41,424 bases of DNA from Victivallales bacterium. GTDB taxonomy: Bacteria > Verrucomicrobiota > Lentisphaeria > Oligosphaerales > Oligosphaeraceae. Numbering within the stretch: the stretch's first letter is position 1; the number at the start of each line of letters is the position of its first letter. The notes under the pieces are model-generated. The model was given only the letters and a program-made list of their open reading frames with translations. It was not told where the DNA came from and ran no database searches. Positions 28,001 to 36,042 of this stretch are shown piece by piece. The translations under genes were made by a program, and so were the position numbers. The DNA lies in NCBI GenBank assembly GCA_017417585.1, contig JAFPYX010000090.1, positions 1-41,424 on the forward strand, in the 5' to 3' direction.

Positions 28001-28938
28001 GAGATGAAATAGTCCTCCAGGATGTCCTCGTCGTCCAGCCGGCGGTCCTTGAGCATGGATTTCAGGACATTCTCTGCAGTGGAGCGCATGGAGAGCACCA
28101 TCATGTAGTTCACCATCGGCAGCGCCCGGTTCATCAGCTCGATGTTCGTCTTGTCAAAGTCAATCAAGAGGCCCAGGCGTTCGGCGTCCTCACCGAACGC
28201 GGGTGAAAGAAGATTCAGCACGCTTTCGATATTTTCCCTGGTGATGAAATACTGCACGATGGAATCCACAATCGCCTGCCTTGCCGCCTCCCAGGATATC
28301 GATGGCGGCTTCCCGTTCAGGCTGATTTCATGCCTGGTGGTCCCGGGGGCAAGTCCGCACCAGTACGCCAGCCCCTCGTCATTGTGTCCGCGATCCAAAT
28401 CCTTGATCCATTCATACTTTTTGCCCGGAATTCGTTCCCCGCAACAGTCGGGCGTCAGGTGGAAGATGTCCAGCAGGGTGTTAACCGCCACCGCACCGAT
28501 CGCCTCGATGACCATCCCTACCCAGGTGTATTCCTTGTCCAGCGGCAACAGCAGATGCGCATGGAAATTCTTCGCGTTGTCCAGGTCCTCCTGGAACTGC
28601 TTGCAGGTCTGGCGGAGCCACCGGTAGGTGATGTAGTCCATCTGGCGGTTGGTCATCTGCACGTAGGTCCACGACATCGCGCGGTTGATGGAGGCCATCC
28701 GAGAAAGGCCGTCCGCCTGGACGACGGCGGCGGAGTAAGCGGCCGCGTCGCAGGCGTTCTGGAGCTTGATGCGCTGGTGGATGGTCTCGCCGATCGCGTA
28801 GATGGAGGAGCAGAAGACGAAGAGGAACAGGAAGATGGCAAGGGTGGACATCAGGACGAAGCCCTCCGCATCCCCCCCGAAACCGAGGAGGCGCCGGGCC
28901 GTCTGCCTGCACCAGGTTGTCATCTTGGATTCACTCAT
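25024..28938 (-). CDS. Very large TadG-like protein
   Basis: A 1304-residue protein. After a short N-terminus and FGGDAEG comes one membrane span (about 27-50: FVLMSTLAIFLFLFVFCSSI). Then comes a Tad/TadG-type segment, LQNACDAAAYSAAVVQADGL, as in proteins annotated putative Flp pilus-assembly TadE/G-like. The rest is a giant extracytoplasmic part with many Cys, Trp and Tyr residues. It includes a coiled coil around 640-720 (DLRQQLADSTDPEEKKKLQE) and a Gly/Ser linker. No von Willebrand A motif is visible. TadG of other systems has roughly 450-600 residues, so this is an enlarged form, possibly a pilus-associated adhesin. It overlaps TadE2 by one base. Confidence 0.82.
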   Translation of the reverse strand: MSESKMTTWCRQTARRLLGFGGDAEGFVLMSTLAIFLFLFVFCSSIYAIGETIHQRIKLQNACDAAAYSAAVVQADGLSRMASINRAMSWTYVQMTNRQMDYITYRWLRQTCKQFQEDLDNAKNFHAHLLLPLDKEYTWVGMVIEAIGAVAVNTLLDIFHLTPDCCGERIPGKKYEWIKDLDRGHNDEGLAYWCGLAPGTTRHEISLNGKPPSISWEAARQAIVDSIVQYFITRENIESVLNLLSPAFGEDAERLGLLIDFDKTNIELMNRALPMVNYMMVLSMRSTAENVLKSMLKDRRLDDEDILEDYFISIKIPDAPNPYLVENVASAPDSYFSALHNTEADERLFLQMHSPAHADGSLAAFFPVLGGAGGEMPSAYGLDQWFIRGRGIYENAENDEACLLGQQGGNYCGGKSGYVTESGDIRLTGTERSEGALGIQRVYKDANLNETGAGAFMRNVYHGGVEQCVRRYSINDDKPQNGKDGILRDVAPESDRGRLKEVSAGEYNSHKERLETIKNETMKYVRDNYPPCCADRAEYYFRRSRTRSAHTFYCYFRIPEHGSSESSHHPVSRGNHLVSGASVIEALSKAGQSFVGQVFSPEDDDPGADGENDIIYRDGDDYESAFDEAGGDMEGQLADLRQQLADSTDPEEKKKLQEDIDELEKNLSDYAVARKEREKMAGDLADAEKKRDDILNGDSGGTSTGDSSGGNGSGGILGRIADMATRVLSGLFAECFDIQASCGNDNSRSFAEIPMCRKVSTTYALYSQYRWASAKWYCVSSLYTYGFCMLFNHRKVFSDWKTKKYIWFRIGGKYGFDIRYELEGKGHWHFPKWFDGAGPNYPLDLSSYNFSPGFLGRALRELNKFLPPDPLVTGLEDIASYGPVHGYMENINDLVGLVKPVKQFQGGRNERDEFENCAMFLDGDFLPSPLASAFAGLFQGHARIYGDDKHIFDNRYVGAKCKPWVLNERFFAGGGTIVVGAAMKHRNPFVQFFDFISREQGDAQNLPDPSVLSAFNIPEGNVMWTMAAARAGVRRHRRNGLFDQDRQYQVTYDPTSDVENLHYAPDGPFYFRSDGLDPNTGTWERIEATSDPAWGGMDGEELRNPQALSRADIEGQETVAIWDGCPCESQNAQAFREVWNLCEWDWDATLIPLRYAFAHARLQLSEKDGETRLDGLPYQERLKAIDAMREHGDGSGDSLADSLARNDDYIGDGRHWVWDMDDLMSVQGALTRDAFLVSPWKRATATFFEDVAAAAAAGLGNAGASYLNNFFQGLDLETKFPYPMDGKDQDRLLYENLLRSNRIL

Positions 28939-28977
28939 TGGACATAATGGCTAGACGGGCTAGCCGGACAGGAATGG

Positions 28978-29808
28978 CTAGAAGAGCATCATCGCGTTGC
29001 GTTCCTCGGGGGACATCCGCGGGTAGGTATCGGTCTTGTAGGGTTTTGCCATCGTGCAGGACTCCTCAAGGGGGATGGTGTAGAAACCCCATCCGCTTTT
29101 CATCTCCGTGTAGCGTCCAGTGGCTTTCATGTAGCCGTGGACGGTCTCGCCCCCGGGCGCGGTAAAGCCAACAGGGCCGATGGCATCGGTGGTATCCACA
29201 TGGGTCTCCCGCGCCCCGAAGAAGTACCCGAGGATGGCACCTCCCAGTGGAATGAAGAGCGGAAACTCGAAGCGCACCCGCACCGTCACCGCCGGGAACT
29301 GCCGTTCGACAGGCGTGGTGTCCGCCTCATCACTACCGCCCTCCGCGTCAATGGCCTCAAACTCGGAAACCGCCACGCGCACCTGGCCGCGGATGCGCGA
29401 AGAAAGCGGCACCGAAGTCACCCAGCCCAGCCGGAAGTCACCCAGTGCGTTGGAGGCGAGTCCGGCGGCAGAGGCATTTGCGGAGAGTGCCTGGTCGTTG
29501 GTAAGACTCCAGCTCACCCAGGAGAGGACGGTGCAGGCCGCATGGTGCACCACGCCGGTCTGGGAGCCACCCAGTGCGAGGGGACGTGTCTCCCAGTGTC
29601 CGTCCTTCTGCTTTTCGGCATCGTAGTCGGCGGGGTTGTACACCAGCGCGGCGCGGGCGCCGCAGTATGCCGCGTAGGCAACCATCTGCTTGGCGCCCCA
29701 GACCAGGCAGAGCTGGATGATGACGAAGATGATGATGACCAGGGGCGGCAGAACCATCACCGTCTCCATTGCCACCGAACCCGTCTCCTGCCTGAGTGGA
29801 CACTTCAT
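28978..29808 (-). CDS. TadE-like pseudopilin (first)
   Basis: A 276-residue TadE-family protein. Its ATG at 29808 overlaps the TadV stop as ATGA, which fixes the start. The prepilin-type signal is RQETG then SVAMETVMVL: cleavage after Gly10 puts Glu15 at +5, followed by the hydrophobic helix PPLVIIIFVIIQLCLVW. The sequence then has MVAYAAYCGARAALVYNPAD, typical of TadE-like proteins, and a periplasmic beta-rich domain. It is a likely substrate of the TadV peptidase encoded immediately upstream. Role: minor pilin or assembly factor for the Flp pilus. Confidence 0.87.
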   Translation of the reverse strand: MKCPLRQETGSVAMETVMVLPPLVIIIFVIIQLCLVWGAKQMVAYAAYCGARAALVYNPADYDAEKQKDGHWETRPLALGGSQTGVVHHAACTVLSWVSWSLTNDQALSANASAAGLASNALGDFRLGWVTSVPLSSRIRGQVRVAVSEFEAIDAEGGSDEADTTPVERQFPAVTVRVRFEFPLFIPLGGAILGYFFGARETHVDTTDAIGPVGFTAPGGETVHGYMKATGRYTEMKSGWGFYTIPLEESCTMAKPYKTDTYPRMSPEERNAMMLF

Positions 29809-30344
29809 AGCGCTCGCTCCAGCCAGTAGGCGTATGCCAGGGTGATGACTGTCCCCATGGCGATGGCGATGCCGAAGGGAATCCTTCCTGACTCGTCCTC
29901 CTTTGGGGGCAGTGCGGCCGCGCCGGCCTTTCGGTCGTATTTCCAGTCGAAGAGGCAGCGCAGGGAATGCTTGAGCCGGGCAGACTTCACCGCGCCGAAG
30001 AGAAGCATCACCAGCCCCAGTGCCAGGCCTGAGAGGGACACGAAGAGCAGCTCCGCGAAGCAGTAGCGCAACCCGGTGGCGACACCAGCCCCGAAGAGCA
30101 TCTTCACGTCGCCGCCGCCGGCCCCGCGCATCAGGAAGGGCACCAGCAGGAAGAGCCCGCAGACCAGCCCCCCGGCCACCCCGTCCACCACACCTTTGCC
30201 ACCATGCTGGTAGAAACGCCAGCACAACGCCACGACGGCCAGCGCCAGCGTCAGCGGGTTTGGAAGCACCCGGCGGCGGCAGTCATGCCAGCACAGGAGC
30301 ACCAGCAGCGGCATGATGATGCAGATGGTCAGGAGATAGGTCAT
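29805..30344 (-). CDS. tadV: Prepilin peptidase TadV/CpaA
   Basis: A 179-residue inner-membrane aspartyl protease that removes the leader from Flp prepilins and TadE pseudopilins. Both catalytic aspartates are present: Asp21 in CWHDCRRRVLPNP and Asp79 in GAGGGDVKM (the GxGD-type motif). Several hydrophobic segments and the closing RIPFGIAIAMGTVI are typical of A24-type peptidases lacking the N-methylase domain. The gene lies 67 bases after the larger Flp gene and overlaps TadE1 by 4 bases (ATGA). Confidence 0.92.
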   Translation of the reverse strand: MTYLLTICIIMPLLVLLCWHDCRRRVLPNPLTLALAVVALCWRFYQHGGKGVVDGVAGGLVCGLFLLVPFLMRGAGGGDVKMLFGAGVATGLRYCFAELLFVSLSGLALGLVMLLFGAVKSARLKHSLRCLFDWKYDRKAGAAALPPKEDESGRIPFGIAIAMGTVITLAYAYWLERAL

Positions 30345-30411
30345 GGCAAAGCAGGGCAGAATAAAACAAGCTCATGGACTGTAGCAATTTGCGGCCAAAA
30401 CAGAGTGCCAC

Positions 30412-30741
30412 TCAGTCTCGTCCTTGGCCTCCTCCCTGTATTGTGTCGGCGGCATTCTCCGCCGCTTTCCGGTCTTGTTCGATTTTATCCCGATCTGTAT
30501 TATAATCCTCCACGACTTTTTCAACCTCCTGTGGATTTTTTCCCGTCATGATCTCAATGATTGTGTTCAGCATATTCTTGAGCTGGCTTCCAAAAACCAT
30601 GACCAGCGCGAAGATGGCGGCGGCGACCAGCAGCGTGATCATGATGTACTCCATTGCGACGGCGCCGCGCTGCTCGCCGAGGAGGCGTTTCAGGAACCGG
30701 GCGAACAAGCCGTTACGGAAGGTGGTTTTGGTCTTTTTCAT
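30412..30741 (-). CDS. flp: Flp-type pilin precursor (long C-terminus)
   Basis: A 109-residue Flp/Fap-family prepilin. The leader ends GEQRG (Gly26), followed by AVAMEYIMITLLVAAAIFAL. Glu31 is at +5 and Tyr32 follows, the conserved EY of Flp pilins. The start has AAGGAG (30747-30752) 5 bases upstream, the strongest ribosome site in the pilin area, fitting a major subunit. The C-terminal half is a charged helix with a Gln/Gly-rich end (GKNPQEVEKVVEDYNTDRDK), longer than classical 50-80-residue Flp proteins. Confidence 0.9.
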   Translation of the reverse strand: MKKTKTTFRNGLFARFLKRLLGEQRGAVAMEYIMITLLVAAAIFALVMVFGSQLKNMLNTIIEIMTGKNPQEVEKVVEDYNTDRDKIEQDRKAAENAADTIQGGGQGRD

Positions 30742-30812
30742 GTGGACTCCTTGTTATGTTGATGGTTTTGAGAAAACAAGACAAGCGGAAAAACGAAAAT
30801 CAAGAATGGTTG

Positions 30813-30998
30813 TCAAGGGATTGGCAGGGAGAGACCGACGAGCACCCGCTGAAAGTAGGCCACCAGCTTCCTGCCGACTTTCTCGGTGTAGCCAACTCCG
30901 GGGGTGAAAACCCCAAGCCAGCAGCACAGAAAGACCACGCCGACCACGAGCGTCATCACATACTCCAGCGCGACCGAGCCTTTCGGCTCTGAAATCAT
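30813..30998 (-). CDS. Second, minimal Flp-like prepilin
   Basis: A 61-residue protein from the ATG at 30998, which forms ATGA with the stop of the upstream FHA gene; an in-frame start at 31025 would lie inside that gene. The prepilin signal is SEPKG (Gly7) then SVALEYVMTLVVGVVFLCCW, with Glu12 at +5 and the EY pair kept. After the helix only about 30 residues remain. It is probably a minor pilin or initiator. Without a visible ribosome site it depends on coupling to the FHA gene, so its level should follow the signalling proteins. Confidence 0.8.
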   Translation of the reverse strand: MISEPKGSVALEYVMTLVVGVVFLCCWLGVFTPGVGYTEKVGRKLVAYFQRVLVGLSLPIP

Positions 30999-33424
30999 GG
31001 TTCTAACGGGTGTTTTTCGTTCCATATTCGCGTAAGCTTCGTGTCGCCAGGAATTGCGCGCAAGTAGTATTCATCATCAAATGCCTGAGCCTCTTCTGGG
31101 GTTCGGCTGCCATCCGACTCCTGCCTATTCAGCTCTTTTCGCAAATTCGCAATGGCCTTTCCTACCTCCATGTAAAGCTGTTCCCTGTCCAACGGAATGT
31201 CGGCAGTGGAAAACTGGTCCGTCATCAGGCAACAGACAATCCCGCCGGCCAAAATGCCCCGCCGAGTGTCGTGTTCATCCTGGAAAATTCCGTACAGTTC
31301 CCGGAGATAAATGTCTCTCCGCTTCAGTATTTCCTCGGCTTCCGCTTTCAGCTCCACCAGCCGATTCTCCTTCGGTAAAACACCAAGAAGTTTTTCCTTC
31401 ATGTCTTCGTTTTTGGAATTGCCCCAGTATTTCACAAAATCTTCCGGCCTATTTTTAATGAGCCGAGACACTTGATAGAGTTCTTGTGGCCATTTCTCCT
31501 CGTCGGAGACATCGGGAGGCACCTGCACCCCGTCTGCCGGCTTTGTCAAAAAGCCATAGAATTCCTTACATCCCAACACCCTGCCATATTCACTAAGCTC
31601 ATCCCTCATACAAAACTCCAGGCAGTCACAACGCAACACGGCCTCGGTGGTGGCAGGAGCGAACAGGTGTTCCAGCAATTTTTTCGAGTTGTCATCCTTG
31701 AAAAATGCAACGACGTTCCTCACTTTAATCTCCAAATCCTTCACCAAATCCGAAAGGAGTGCTATTTCCGATTCTAAACATTTCTTGACTGTTTCAACCT
31801 CAGACGGCAGTTCTCTCGGAATTGCGTCGTCCGCCGCAGAGATTTTGGTGTAAAACACCTCAAAGTCGCATTGTGCCAAGGCCTCGTAGCTTTCCTGCAA
31901 GAGGCTATTGCACTCCCGGATTCTTTCCATGGGTTCGAGATAGTCCCTGCATCTGTCAACCCCCAACCCTGAGGCCGGCCATCCCTGCGCCTCGCGCAGC
32001 TCCTTTTCCTTTTCTGCCCGGGCCAGAATTTCTTTCAGTTCCCTAATTACCTTGTCCGTATCCTCCAGCGACCTATAGTCTTCCATCGTCTTCGAGACAG
32101 AGTCGCATAAATACAGCACTTCTTTGATCCCTTCTTGTGTATTCTCCGCGATTTCTCGCACCGCAGGCAAAAAATCCTCGGATGTGTCATCCCGTGGGCA
32201 GGCGTTAATCGCCGCCTCAAGTTTATTCAACCATTTTCGAAGGTCTTTTTCACTCCAAGAGGCACTAAGCGCCTGCTTGGCCCCCTGATTCGAACTCAAG
32301 AGCCCTGCAAGTGCCTCGACATTCACCCGGGCCCTGCTCCCCGCCGAGGGACTCCAACTCCATTTGTCATTTGGTGGTTCAGCCAGTTTTTTGCACTTCG
32401 AAATGAAATCATCGTTGACGCAGAGATCATAAAACGCCCTCTTATCCTTCAGCGCTTCATTCAACATGCTTTTGACATCTTGCCACGTTTTTGTGGTGTC
32501 CTTCCACAAAACCAGATTCTCTTCCAACTTCCCCAGCTGTTTCACCTCCAGTTCGGCGCCCCGTGCCTCTCGAGCCTGTGCCAATAGCTGTTCGGCTGAT
32601 GCGAAGTCCCCGGCTTTGGCAAAGGCCTCCGCACGTTTCAAAAGCGTCTGTGCATTGGGCATTACAGATTGGCACGCAAAATACCCTCCCAGGGCCAGGG
32701 CCAAGGTGGCCACCACCGCGCACAGCTTGAGGAGCAGGTGCGAGCGCACATGCACGACATTCTTGTCCCAGAACTTCAATTCAACGTATGCCACGGTGAC
32801 GACATCGCCGTCCTTGAGCATCCGTCCGACCTTGGCGTGCTCTTCGCGCAGCGGCACGCCGTTGACGGCGGTGCCGTTCCGGCTGTGGTTGTCCTTGATC
32901 CGGCAACTGCCGTCCAGCTGTACTTCGATGACCGCATGGAGCTTGGAGACCAGCGAGTCCTGGATGCAGCACTCGCATTCAGGGGCCGACCCAATGCGGA
33001 AGACCCCCTTTTCAATCCGGTAGGTACGGCCCTTCTGTTCCCCCGAAAGCTGTTCCAGCTGATGGCAGGGAAGGCTTCCCGACCGGATGGCCGCCGTGGC
33101 CGCCTCCTCCGCCACCAGCTTGGAGTCGCCGATGCTGACGATGTCACCACCCCGCAGGAGATGCTCCTGGACCTCCTTTCCCAAATAGAAGAGCCGCCCC
33201 TGCCCCTTCCGCCGGTCACAGGCCACCACGAGGACATCCCCGTTGCGGCGCCGGCGGAGCAGCGCATGGTGCCGATGGGCGCTTTTGTCCTGTTCCGGCA
33301 GCACCCACGCATTGTCATCGGCGCGTCCGACAGTGAGTTCCGAGGAGATCTCGCTCGCGTCGATTTCGTGGAGAACCCTTCCGTCGTACTCCAGGCGGAG
33401 ATGGATTTTGCGGGTGGTGCTCAT
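30995..33424 (-). CDS. Membrane protein with two cytoplasmic FHA domains
   Basis: An 809-residue protein. FHA domain 1 (about 20-105) has VGRADDN (GR at 33-34) and SAHRHHALL (48-56). FHA domain 2 (about 130-218) has FRIGSAPE, SLVSKLHAVIEV and SRNGTAVNG (181-189). One span (about 230-250) is followed by about 550 helix-rich residues outside the membrane. Domain 1 lacks the usual RNGTxVNG loop; domain 2 has Ser instead of the phosphate-contacting Arg in GR. FHA domains bind phosphothreonine peptides, so this is a probable reader of the locus kinase. The ATG overlaps the preceding FHA gene (TAATG), and the stop overlaps the small prepilin gene. Confidence 0.88.
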   Translation of the reverse strand: MSTTRKIHLRLEYDGRVLHEIDASEISSELTVGRADDNAWVLPEQDKSAHRHHALLRRRRNGDVLVVACDRRKGQGRLFYLGKEVQEHLLRGGDIVSIGDSKLVAEEAATAAIRSGSLPCHQLEQLSGEQKGRTYRIEKGVFRIGSAPECECCIQDSLVSKLHAVIEVQLDGSCRIKDNHSRNGTAVNGVPLREEHAKVGRMLKDGDVVTVAYVELKFWDKNVVHVRSHLLLKLCAVVATLALALGGYFACQSVMPNAQTLLKRAEAFAKAGDFASAEQLLAQAREARGAELEVKQLGKLEENLVLWKDTTKTWQDVKSMLNEALKDKRAFYDLCVNDDFISKCKKLAEPPNDKWSWSPSAGSRARVNVEALAGLLSSNQGAKQALSASWSEKDLRKWLNKLEAAINACPRDDTSEDFLPAVREIAENTQEGIKEVLYLCDSVSKTMEDYRSLEDTDKVIRELKEILARAEKEKELREAQGWPASGLGVDRCRDYLEPMERIRECNSLLQESYEALAQCDFEVFYTKISAADDAIPRELPSEVETVKKCLESEIALLSDLVKDLEIKVRNVVAFFKDDNSKKLLEHLFAPATTEAVLRCDCLEFCMRDELSEYGRVLGCKEFYGFLTKPADGVQVPPDVSDEEKWPQELYQVSRLIKNRPEDFVKYWGNSKNEDMKEKLLGVLPKENRLVELKAEAEEILKRRDIYLRELYGIFQDEHDTRRGILAGGIVCCLMTDQFSTADIPLDREQLYMEVGKAIANLRKELNRQESDGSRTPEEAQAFDDEYYLRAIPGDTKLTRIWNEKHPLEP

Positions 33425-35136
33425 TACCAGTCTTTCCTCCGGATCAGATCATAGCGGTAGTCATTCCATCGGAACTCATCCGAAAAAACAGCCTCGGCTT
33501 TCCGCTGGATTTCCTCCATGCGCTCCTTGCCCTGTCGGTCCCCCATTCGCCTGGCCGCCCTGTAATCGTGCTGCAAATCCAAAAACTTCTTGTCCTGTTT
33601 CTCTCGGAGGCGCCTTAGCAAGTCCAGGCATTGATTTTTCATATCGTCATCGCCCTCCTTCTGGGCCTTGATCAAGGCGCTGATGGTCCGATAGTAGATT
33701 TGCCCCCACTCGACTGGCTGTTCCAACGACTTTTTCGTGTCCATCTTGCAGTACGCTTCATACGCCGTGTCCCAGTCATATCCTTCGGTTCCTTCCCACC
33801 ATTCCAACATGGATTCCGGAGTATCCAAAGATTTGTAATACTTGTCGCGATTAACAAAGGAAATAATCGAATACAAGGGGGTTCCATCGTCTTTGGCATG
33901 ATAAAACAGGTTCCGTCTAAGAAAGCTTTCGCCATCACCTTGCATGCGGTCATTCTTCCTGATTTCCAGGCGGATGACATGTGCATTCTCGCTGAAGCGG
34001 AAAAAGATGAAAAAGCCAAAGAGCTCCTCGCCGGACGCCCAAAGGCCATCGGCCTTTGACTCTTCCGCAGAAACGGTCCGCGTATAAGTCTGCCATGTGA
34101 CCGGCACGCCCGGACCCGCAAAATCACCCCCTTCCCTTCTTCCTTGGAAAGAGAAATTCTCTTTCCCCTCGAAATCAAGGCCAAGTGTTTTCTTATAATC
34201 CGCAGATTTTGTACCTTCTCCGGCAAGTTCTTTGTCTTTCTCACGTTTACATGCATACCTCTCACGCATGCTTTCGAATGCCGCCTTGTGGCTCCGGGTC
34301 AACTCATCCTTGGAGATGAACGTCTCCACATAGACTCGCAAGGGGACATCGCGCTGCCGATCCAAATTCGTGTCGATGATGGTATAATCCCAACCTTCTG
34401 ACCGTTTTATTGCATCTCTTGGGAAATCAGGCAAAGTCAAAACCATGTATGGCAAGGCTCTTTCTTTCATTGGACGCTGTGGAGCATGAAAGGGCACCTC
34501 CCCCTTGGGGCCACGCCGGACGTAGAGAAAACTGGCGATGACCAGAAACGCCAGCGTGCCCACCACCCACAATACCATGCGGCGGCGGCGCTGGCGCTGG
34601 TAGAGTTGCTTCAGGGCCTCGATTTCCTCCGGCGAGGCCATGCGCGTCTGCGCGGCCGCCTTGGTCTCGTCGCCGTCCGCGATGACGGTGCCTCCATCGG
34701 AGGGCGTAGGCGTTGGGGAGGGCTGGGGCGACGATGGCGGCACTGGAATCGGCACCGGAATCTCCGTCCGGGCCTCGCCGGAGAGCGAGGACAGTGTGCC
34801 CTTTTCCTCGGCGGCCGGCTTTTCGACGCTCGTCTTCACTATCTTGAACCGGACGTTTCCACCGAGCTGGACGATTGTGCCGTTGTCCAGCTCAAGCTGG
34901 TCTCCCATCCTGGCCGGGGTGCCGTTGACGAGGGTGACGCGCGAGCTGATGACCTCCATCATCACATTTCCGCCAGACTGGCCCATCGTCAGGGTGACAT
35001 GGCGTCCCGACACGTCCGGCTCCACAAAGTGGACCGTGCACGAGCGCGAACGCCCCAGCGAAAGCGCACTGGCCGGGACGAGCGGGAAGCTCCGCCCCGC
35101 CAGGCTTCCCTGGATGATTTCAATCGAGCATTTCAT
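33424..35136 (-). CDS. Membrane protein with one N-terminal FHA domain
   Basis: A 570-residue protein. The start at 35136 overlaps the tadC stop (ATGA); the longer open frame upstream is a shadow of tadC. FHA domain (about 1-95): LSLGRSRSC (GR 28-29), DVSGRHVTL (Ser43, His46) and TLVNGTPA, with all core residues kept. A Pro/Ser/Thr linker follows (IPVPIPVPPSSPQPSPTPTP). Then comes an Arg-rich stretch, one span (about 187-207), and a 360-residue extracytoplasmic part without known domain, rich in Lys/Glu and aromatic residues. It has the same cytoplasmic-reader, linker, span, outer-domain plan as its neighbour and the kinase. Confidence 0.88.
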   Translation of the reverse strand: MKCSIEIIQGSLAGRSFPLVPASALSLGRSRSCTVHFVEPDVSGRHVTLTMGQSGGNVMMEVISSRVTLVNGTPARMGDQLELDNGTIVQLGGNVRFKIVKTSVEKPAAEEKGTLSSLSGEARTEIPVPIPVPPSSPQPSPTPTPSDGGTVIADGDETKAAAQTRMASPEEIEALKQLYQRQRRRRMVLWVVGTLAFLVIASFLYVRRGPKGEVPFHAPQRPMKERALPYMVLTLPDFPRDAIKRSEGWDYTIIDTNLDRQRDVPLRVYVETFISKDELTRSHKAAFESMRERYACKREKDKELAGEGTKSADYKKTLGLDFEGKENFSFQGRREGGDFAGPGVPVTWQTYTRTVSAEESKADGLWASGEELFGFFIFFRFSENAHVIRLEIRKNDRMQGDGESFLRRNLFYHAKDDGTPLYSIISFVNRDKYYKSLDTPESMLEWWEGTEGYDWDTAYEAYCKMDTKKSLEQPVEWGQIYYRTISALIKAQKEGDDDMKNQCLDLLRRLREKQDKKFLDLQHDYRAARRMGDRQGKERMEEIQRKAEAVFSDEFRWNDYRYDLIRRKDW

Positions 35137-36035
35137 TTCATCACACTCCCCAGACCGCTGGCGGCCACGCGGATCAGAATCGGCGCACCGATGATGAGAA
35201 ACATCGCCGGCATGATGAACACCGCGATGGGGAAGATCATCGCGGAGGCGGCGCGCGCCGCCTTCCGCTCGGCGATATTGAAACGCACGCGGCGTAGCTC
35301 CTCCGCCTGGATCTTCATTGTGTTGACAATGGAGGCGCCGACTTCCATGCCGTGGACCACCGCGTCGCAGAAGGCCGTGAAGGCGTCCGCCTGGACCCGC
35401 CGGCCCATCTCGGCAATGGCGTCCATGCGCGTCTTGCCCACCTCCATGCTCCTGAGGACAATGCCGAATTCCACCGCCAGTGGCGCCGTCGGCTTCTCCG
35501 TGGAGACATAGTAACGCACGGCGGCCACGAAGTCCACGCCGGCCTGCATGGCGGAGCCGATCAGGTCGATGGCGAAGGGCAGTGCGCGCAGGATGGCCGT
35601 TTGCCGTTCCTCTCCTGTTCGCGTGAGGATATTGTCGGGATAGATGGCCCCCAGGAAACCGCCCAGCAGCGCCCCCGCCACGCCCCCGCCGAGACTGCGG
35701 GTGAAGCACATCCCCAGCATGGCCAGCGTCAGCGCGTAACCGATCCCGTAGGCCGCCTCCGCGCCGAAGATGAAATTAGGTGGACAGTGCAACCCCGCGA
35801 CCACCAGCTTGTTCTGCACCTTTGCACGCCGAGCGGGCATCAGCGAGTCGTTCAGCGCACCCATGGCCTCTGCCAGGATATTGGCCGGCGCCCAGACCAG
35901 CTGCAGTCCGCGCGGAAGCTCCGCCGCCTCCGAGCCGTCCTTCAGATTGCGGGGACGGTTCACCCAGGCGGCCGACACGGAGTAGCCCACGAAAACCACC
36001 AGAAATGCAATGATGGAAATGCTTAATGAATCCAT
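35133..36035 (-). CDS. tadC: TadC inner-membrane platform protein
   Basis: A 300-residue T2SSF-domain membrane protein. It has an N-terminal span (SISIIAFLVVFVGYSVSAAW), two central spans (GIGYALTLAMLGM, GVAGALLGGFLGAIYPDN), the cytoplasmic T2SSF helices (SAMQAGVDFVAAVRYY, RSMEVGKTRMDAIAEMGRRV) and a C-terminal span pair ending ILIRVAASGLGSVMK. With TadB it forms the platform on which the ATPase drives pilus extension. It follows tadB after 7 bases and overlaps the FHA gene by 4 bases (ATGA). Confidence 0.92.
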   Translation of the reverse strand: MDSLSISIIAFLVVFVGYSVSAAWVNRPRNLKDGSEAAELPRGLQLVWAPANILAEAMGALNDSLMPARRAKVQNKLVVAGLHCPPNFIFGAEAAYGIGYALTLAMLGMCFTRSLGGGVAGALLGGFLGAIYPDNILTRTGEERQTAILRALPFAIDLIGSAMQAGVDFVAAVRYYVSTEKPTAPLAVEFGIVLRSMEVGKTRMDAIAEMGRRVQADAFTAFCDAVVHGMEVGASIVNTMKIQAEELRRVRFNIAERKAARAASAMIFPIAVFIMPAMFLIIGAPILIRVAASGLGSVMK

Positions 36036-36042
36036 AAGTGCC

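Noticed and set aside
35137..35709. 191-residue N-terminal extension of the single-FHA protein
   Set aside because: It is the out-of-frame shadow of tadC; the FHA fold begins exactly at the ATGA-coupled start.
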